In this document: in pieces, positions 57,035-64,000 of the stretch
Numbering within the stretch: the first letter of the stretch is position 1
How the letters are laid out: the number at the start of each line of letters is the position of its first letter
DNA from: Klebsormidium nitens
Lineage: Eukaryota; Streptophyta; Klebsormidiophyceae; Klebsormidiales; Klebsormidiaceae
DNA length: 64,000 nucleotides
Reading direction: 5' to 3'
Assembly: GCA_000708835.1 (NCBI GenBank)
Contig: DF236978.1
Span: 124,001-188,000 of the forward strand
Position numbers and translations under genes: made by a program
Notes under the pieces: model-generated
The model's database searches: none
The model's input: only the letters and a program-made list of their open reading frames with translations
Told to the model about the DNA's origin: nothing

Positions 57035-60000
57035 ATGGAGCCAGCCCCTAAGAAAACAGTTGCGGAAGTCGCCCCAGGCATAGCCGCCGATCCTGTGGTG
57101 GCTAGAAGGCCGGAGCAATGGGGGTTGCTGACAGCAGTGTCGGCTGCCGCAAAGGAGCGCAAGCAGGTGTGTACAAGGTGTTGAAATATGAGAATTCGTG
57201 TCTGCTGAAAATCTGCGTAGTGACCACCGTTTTCTTGTTCAATTTCAGAGGCAACATTTCCAAGAATGAATCCATATCCTTCTTCTCCTCTTGGCACTCA
57301 GCATAATCGTCAACATTTTGGGTTTGGTTACAAAGTAAGTTGACTCTTCTCCATCATGCGCAGCATTTTCACAGCAGTTTCTCATCTCAAGCTCCCTGTC
57401 ACACAACAATTGGCAAGGGAGTACTGGCGCACTACATGCCTTTTCCGACTTTTGATACTTACTGAAGAACTGACAGGATTTGGAACTCGAAGCTCATATG
57501 CTTATCCCCAACTTTCAGAAGACATGGGCGGCATGCCGGACTAGAATATTAGCAGATTACCTCGGATTCTGGTCCAGATTGCCACAACATCACTTCGTAA
57601 AGTTCCAGTGCTACTTTCAGGTGTGCACCTGACAGAAGCAGTTATTGGCTCTTGTTTGGTTCTAGAGGCTCTGGAGTGCAGCAATGCTTGTAAACCCCAC
57701 AATTGACTACCAGGTAGCATGAAGCTCTATACCATTGTGAGACAAGCCGGCTGACAGCCTCATACTTCTTTCTCAGGGTCAGGACATCATTCTCTACAGA
57801 AAGGAGCATTTGCTCGGCAGACTCGTCCCAGACACCCACTACAAGTTTGACCTGACCAACGTCAGCGGAAAGCACTGTAAAGTGTTTCTGGAAACCAGGA
57901 AAACCGAAGAGGGAGAGGAGACGGTGGTTCTCGTGCAAGACTCCAGCTCGAATGGCACGTTTATCAACGGCGTGCGATTGGAGAAGGGGGGGACGCCTTT
58001 GGTGCTCCAGAATGCCGACATACTTTCCCTGGTGGGCGTGCCTGATGCTGGTGAGGATTCTCGTGTGACTTGTTGTCCTCTTCCAACTGAAAGGTTCTCT
58101 TTAAGATTGCAAGATGGGGGCCAATTGGCAGGTACGCTGTTAGCGTCTAGCTCTGCCGGATACCCCATCTCTGGAATACCTGATGCGGATGAATGATTGT
58201 CCACTCGTTCAGAAAGCATTATCTACAGCCTTACCTTCGCGTTCCTATTCTTCTTCGGACATGCGTTTTTGCAAGTCACAGCCATATGCAATAACAAAGT
58301 GCCGCTCACAATCCAGTCTGTATCCATCTGCAGATGCCGCACTTGCCTATGTCTTCCGGGCGGTCAACGCGATCGGGGCCCCTTTGCCTGCTGAGCAAAT
58401 TGTGGCTGCCAAGCCCCAACAGCCTGCGCCAGCCCCTGTTCGGCAGCCGGCCCCCAAGCGGAAGCCGTCACCCCCTGGTATGTATCTTCAAACTTTCTCT
58501 TCGGCCTTTCATAAAAGGCTATTCATTCTGGTAAGGATGTTTTCCGTAAAAATGTTTTCTGTGGTTCTGATACACACAGGGACCACAGGTCTCATGAAAA
58601 CGAGCTGAAGGTTCTGCAGTTTGCCAGTCGGTCCACATCTTCTCAGTTCAACACTTAATCCATGTCCTCAGGAGGCTGCTGTCAGAAACGCCCCTCAACC
58701 TTCCCTTTTAGTAAACAATCGCAAAGCATTCTGTTGACATGCGTAAACTGTAGCCTTCCCGACCACATGTAACAGAGGTTAGATGACGTGCATACGTAAG
58801 TGCTTTCCCCATACTAGGCCTCCTTCTGCTCTGCTATTGCTCACAAAGCTGAGTCCTGTTTGCAGCGTCGGGCGTGGTTGGAAGCGAGCAGCCTTCAGAG
58901 GGAAAAAGAGCACGAGCGGGCGACGGAGCTGCAGACGTGGTGCGCTTGGACGACATGAAGAGACTGCAAAGGTCCAACGAGGTGCGCTTACCGGCCTTCT
59001 TTTGTGTTTGTTTCTGATACACAAGTTGCCAAGCAGTTCAGCAACAGCAGAAAACAATTGAAAGATCAGAATGATCACAATAGTGGCATTAGTCAGTTTG
59101 TACGTTGAGGCTTTTGCAACGCTCTCTGGAATCTCCTCCAGCGCTGCAGACGACTTCAGGCGCCCTCGTTCTCGGATACAAGCCCCAGAATCCAGACAAA
59201 TAGCAGAAGCTGTGAAGTGGCAGCCAAGGGCAGGAGATGATTATTGACTATCTTAAGGATGTGTTGCTGATATTCATTGCCGATTTCTATTTCCATCCAC
59301 TTCAGGAGTTGACCAGAGGGAAGGAGGCTCAGCAGCGGACCATCGAGGCATTGAAGGCGGACATGCGGAGCGCCGAGCAGAAGCATCAGGAAGAGAAGGC
59401 GGAGATGGAAAAGGGCTGGAAGGCGAAGCTGGAGCAAGCACAGGTGAACGACACATAGTGCACTTGTGCAGATCTTTTTTACGTGCTGATCAAATTTTAG
59501 TCCTCTAGTTGCGGTAGGCTTGTTTCGTGGAGGCGAGACCCAGTCGCAATTCACGGTGTAACTTGGACTTAATATGTCTAGGAGGCGTACTCAATGTGCA
59601 GGTTGTCACTGATATCGTGCGGGTTGTTGAGGATACAAACCTTCTAGGCAGTCTACCATCTCAGTGGACCTTCAAGCACTTTCTCCACTCAAGCCGTAAT
59701 TTCATGAAAGTTTCAACAATATCGCCCTCTCTGTAAAATCGCCCGTCCCTTCCGGCCAGATTAATGCGTTCTATCCCATCCCCCATTCAACAGCAAGTTT
59801 CGATCGCACTCGTCGTCTAACCATGCTCTATACTGCTCTGCTGCCAGGCCGAAGCAAAGGAACACGTGGCAGGCCTGGAGCGGTCGAAAGCGGCCCAGTC
59901 GCAGCAGCAGAGCGCCATAGAAGACCTGCAACGGCGGCTGGAAGCCGCGGGGCAATCCAGGAAGGAAGCCGACGAGGCCATCAAAAAGTGAGTAATCCCA

Positions 60001-63000
60001 CTTGTTTCACTCTGCAAGGTGCAACAATGACGCAGTTTTGGAAAACTTTTAGCCCTTGAGCCCAGGCAGATCCTGGCAGAGGAGATTGCCTTTTCTCCTG
60101 CCAAATCCTGAGTTTGGCTGGTGCTTGTCATGGCAGGCAAATTCCGTTCAAGATATGCAAAAGACTTTTTTTGGTCCACTCTATTGCTGATTTCGAGCTT
60201 GTGCACGTCGCAGCCACCTGACGACCATTAACGAGCTTACACGTGGCCTCGACAACGAGCGGAAGGCCCGGGCCGCCGAGAAGCTCCAGGCAGAGGACGA
60301 GCAGAAAGCGGCAGTAGAAAAAGTGCGAGCGGAGGCGCAAGCAGAGCTCGCGCGTAAGACGGAGGGGGCCGAGAGGGAGAAGGAGGAGCAGGCCAAGCGG
60401 CTGCAGCAGCTACAGGTAAGAATGCGCCCGTCCTGGAACATGTTGGCTGTAACTTGGGATACGAATATACTACAAGGTTTTGGAGGTTCGTGATATTTTG
60501 TTTTCTTTTTTAAAGGAACCCGCTTTAGGAGGCAAGGCTGTCACAAAATGGTGTGAAGCGGCAGATTTTCTCCTGGCCTCGTGATGGGGCCTGTTTCTGA
60601 TAGCAAACGCCGATGCAACTCCTCGTTGTCGGAAGGTCGAAAAAGAGCTTAGTGTCCTCATTTGGGCGAGGTAGTGCTTGCCAAAACTTTCATTCAACCC
60701 CAATGTGCCCATCTTTCCGTACAAACCTTCTGGTGTCTGTCTGCGAACTGCGCCTGAAGGAAACAGTGGTTGACTTTACTTCCTTGTTTCCAGGACACCG
60801 AAAAGGAGATTCGTACGCAGAACGAGTCGTTGCGCGCCAAGCTGGAGCAGCAGCGCGAGCTGCTCGTGGGAGCGCAGGAGCAGGAGCGGCGGCTACAGGC
60901 CCGAGTGGCGGAGGAGCGGGCGGGCACGGGGGCGCAGCGTGCGCAACTAGAGGCGGCGCAGGCGGAGCTGCGGAAGAAGGAGGACGCTCTGCAACTAGAG
61001 CGGGTGAGCGAGCTTTCAAGAATGGCAGGTTCAGGTTTTAGGGTGGATCCGGAAAACTGTACCCATAGAGTTTATTGAATTGTTGTGAGGATATCTGGTT
61101 GGGCAATGCAGTGTTCGTGAGCTTCGACTTCACGCTCTGACCCCGGGCGTTTGGTGCATCCGATGAAGTGTGGGAGCCCACCGGAGGGTGTGAAAGCGAT
61201 GTGCTTCGAGCAGCGGGTTCGAGCGGTTTCGTGTCAGCAAGGCGTCACGCGAATAGCGCCCTCGATGCAGCTACTTTGCAAGACAAGAGCAAACGCTCAG
61301 ACTTCATCATTTTTTCTTTCAAACCGTTCAACTATGTATTTTGTCCTTCCCAATCATGCATACGTCTGCTAGAAATAGCGGAACGGAGGTTGCAGCTTAG
61401 GCTGGATCACGAAGTTGTCGTCACGTAAACATCTTCTGTAGCCAGCCTGATGCAGTGTTGTGTGCAAAGCTCTGAAGCCCTGATGTTGGCGAGCCCCAGC
61501 AAGCCCGACGACAACTCTATTTGCTGCCGTCTGCTGCCGTTTACTGCCGTTGCTGCTGTTTGCTGCCAATTTGCTGCCGTTCCTTGTTGCTTTGCTGCCG
61601 TTTCACAAGTTGAAAGTTTGTGGAGCAGCTCTTTCGGTTCCAACCGACCCTCAATATTTCAGTGGCAGCCCGATTGCCGGAAAGAACTGCCGAGTTCCAG
61701 AACCGGTGGATGTGTTTTGACACTTTCCACCCATCGTCGCAGGCCCAGCGCGTCCAGGCGGAGAGCAGTGTCAAGTCGCTGTCGACACGCCTTGAAGAGA
61801 TGACCAACAAGCTGGCGTTTGAGACGGAGCGGCTTCACGTACGTCAATCTTCGATGCACTGGGTCTCCTCTGCAAGAAACTATCGTCTTGTTGACGGACG
61901 TATTTTAAGCATGCGGAAAGTTCTTCTTCACTTTTCCTTTTTGGGTCCGAGATGGGAACGTTTCCAGCCGTTCAATAATCCCCTTATCTTGCACCACTAC
62001 CCCGCTGAAACTCCTCCAAGGTCGTCACTTTCGGTTTTGCATGATCTCCGGTCCGGTATAAATCGGCTTCACGTTGGACTTCGAGGTCGTTTATTATCTC
62101 TCTGATTGATTCCATCCTTTGTCGAGTCCAGTCGCTTTTGCTCAACAACACGTCTTCCACAGTCTGCCGGATCCGCCGCTTTGAATCTGATGGCGTTTCT
62201 TCGATCTAGGATGTTCGCTGTTCTCTCAAGTTGTGCAAGTGCTTGTGAGCCGTCTCATACATCGAGAATTCGTTGATTCCAGCTCCGAGTGTTTCGAGGG
62301 TTGGACCTTGCATTGTCCACCGGGCTTGAAAGACGGTTATCCCAGCTTCAAACCCTTCTTTAAAAATCTTCCCCTGGCTGAAGCTTGTACTTTTCACGGA
62401 GCTTGAAAGCCCGTGATTTCAACTTCACATCTTTTGATAGGCTGAACTCTATTCAATTTTGCAGGGCTTAAAGGACCGCATCCTGGTGCGCGAAACGCAG
62501 CTGCGCGCGTTCCACAGCACGACGGCCAAGGCGTTCCCATTGCTCCAGACCATGATGGAGCAGCTCGACACGATGAGGAGCGTGAGCAAACTGTCAGCAG
62601 AGGACGAGCAAGAAATCACTCGCAGCGGGGGGGAGGGTTCCAAAGGCACGGTTAACCCCCCTGAGGCAAACGAGCTCGCGGAGGGGGGCGAGGATGACAC
62701 TGGAAACAGCCCCCTGAGGCGAGATGAGGAGATGGCGGACGCAGAGGAGGCGTGGAGAGATGTCAATATGACGCAACTCGAAGAGGATGAGGAGTTCGTC
62801 TTGAGCACCGCGCCTGTGAGGCGGACTCCGCAGAAGACCCCCCCGAAAAGTTTGCGGGTTGCGTCGCCCGCTCAGAGGGGGTCAGCTTCGAAGACGCCCG
62901 GGTTAAGGGCGGGGTTAGCGTCGCCGGGTGGGGTTAGCAGGGCGTTAAAGTTCGGGCAGGAGAACGGGGGTACGTCTCAGGAGGAAGAACAGGAGGGAAG

Positions 63001-64000
63001 TAAAGACTTGGGGCGGGAAGGGGGTATGCTTGGCGAAGTGTTTGCCAAACCAGCGGATCGGGAACCCGTGCAGAAGACGCCTGGAAAGGCGGAGAACGGG
63101 GAAGAGGAGCAAAACGGTGGAGAACTAGAAGGAGAAAGAAAACAGGATGCCGACAAGGAAACGCAGGACGAAGAAGAGATCGAGAAAGAACAGGAGGGTA
63201 GAAATGGAATTGAGGGCAAAGAGAAGAGCCAGGACGAGAGTCAACGAGGGAAAGACGAGAGTGAGAAAGTCGAGGGAGAGGGGCTGGGGCCGAGGGACCA
63301 GGAGACGTTGCTGATGGAAGATGACGTCATTGGCACTGTTCCCGCTACGTATGCAGTCGGGACGCTCCTCATGGAGGAGCCTGAGGGTGGGGAGCTGGGT
63401 AGCCTGGAGGGGGGCTTGGGCACAGGCAAATCTGCCCCCCTGGCGCAGATCCCGGAGGAAGTGGAAGAGGGGGAGATCCGGGATGATGAGGAGGGAGGGA
63501 CAGCGGAGGGGCAAGAATTCACACAGCTGAACAACGGCGCGACGCAGGCGGTGGGAAAACTTCCTGAGGGCGAGAACGAGGAGGAAGTTGGGGGTGAGGA
63601 GAAGGAAACTGCAGAAGACGGGGCCGTGCAAAACGGAGAGCGTGCAGGGGGGTCGGAAGCGCAGGCTGATCAGACCCCCCGGAACGAAGCCCCTCGAGGT
63701 GGAAAGGACTCCCTGGAAAATGGGCAGCCCCCCGAAAGTTTTCAGATGTCTGAATATGCGGACGGTACTCCGAGGGGGGGCTCGGACGCCTTTGAGCTCA
63801 CGGGAAGCCGGCGGGTTTCTTTGGGGGATCCGCTGAAGGGGCTCCAAAACCGCAGGGAGAGCACAGGGGGGCGGCGGGAGAGCCTGCTTGAGAAGATGGA
63901 CTTGATAATGGACGCGGATTTCACGGACACGGAGAAAGGGGTCCCAGCCAGCCCCGCGGCCCAGGGCGCAACGCAGCTCCTTTCTAACAGCCAACGCGCC
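57035..64000 (+). CDS. FHA-domain coiled-coil protein with long acidic tail, 3' truncated
   Basis: Ten exons so far: 57035-57166, 57777-58050, 58334-58477, 58866-58981, 59306-59443, 59848-59987, 60214-60415, 60794-61003, 61743-61838, 62465-64000 (runs off the window), giving 996 residues without a stop. The FHA domain occupies residues about 30-135 with G58-R59, VSGKHC (73-78) and SSSNGTFING (100-109), the phosphothreonine-binding core. A Pro/Ala-rich basic linker (APKRKPSPPG) follows. Residues about 223-510 are a long charged coiled coil (ELTRGKEAQQRTIEALKADM onward). The last exon is a low-complexity Glu/Gly-rich tail with TPQKTP, SPAQR and RRxS motifs. It resembles plant nuclear SMAD/FHA coiled-coil proteins, and a phospho-dependent scaffold role in the nucleus is inferred. 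A small exon between 58981 and 59306 cannot be excluded. Confidence 0.85.
61518..61612. repeat. Imperfect tgctgccgt microsatellite in an intron
   Basis: About ten degenerate units of tttgctgccgt run through the intron upstream of the exon at 61743. They do not copy the exon edge. Confidence 0.85.

Noticed and set aside
63125-63994. 289-codon minus-strand open frame
   Set aside because: It is antisense to the acidic exon of the FHA gene. GA-rich coding sequence often leaves the opposite strand open, and its translation is low complexity (S, F, L, P).

Overview
This is a eukaryotic, intron-rich nuclear window. Eleven multi-exon protein genes can be rebuilt by matching exon frames across GT-AG introns. 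In every gene the exon lengths and intron phases close into one continuous reading frame. Gene content points to the green lineage: a GSTT-type glutathione transferase with a peroxisomal SKL tail, MCM6 with the Walker A form GDPSCAKSQ, an RCC1-repeat protein of the RUG3/UVR8 type, a selenium-binding protein and a plant-type MBOAT lysophospholipid acyltransferase. Moderate GC and many short introns suggest a streptophyte alga (Klebsormidium-like) or early land plant; the species is an inference, not seen.

Layout, left to right: (1) 26-6462 +, selenium-binding protein/methanethiol oxidase, 5' end outside the window. (2) 7668-9453 -, a secreted or membrane-anchored protein with two identical five-cysteine modules, not recognised. 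(3) 10300-14639 +, Gfo/Idh/MocA oxidoreductase. (4) 16264-19081 -, unrecognised membrane protein with coiled coil and a run of RRxSLG motifs. (5) 19848-24314 +, B3GNTL1-type family 2 glycosyltransferase. (6) 25580-28189 -, theta-class glutathione transferase. (7) 28935-32962 +, RCC1-repeat protein. (8) 33803-44892 -, MCM6. (9) 45887-49953 +, MYG1 exonuclease. (10) 50537-56354 -, MBOAT acyltransferase. (11) 57035-64000 +, FHA/coiled-coil protein, 3' end outside the window.

The genes strictly alternate in strand, so the window is a chain of divergent (shared promoter) and convergent pairs. They are mostly unrelated housekeeping functions and do not form a pathway. The MCM6/MYG1 divergent region holds a perfect palindromic E2F site, as expected for a replication gene.

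The most unusual signal is structural. In at least four genes (selenium-binding protein, MCM6, MYG1, MBOAT) an exon edge, together with its splice site and adjoining intron, has been tandemly copied into the neighbouring intron and then decayed, up to five extra copies at one edge. In the MBOAT gene one whole 125-nt exon is duplicated with both copies intact and with phases that forbid joint use, so they look like mutually exclusive exons. No mobile element, tRNA, rRNA or CRISPR array was recognised.
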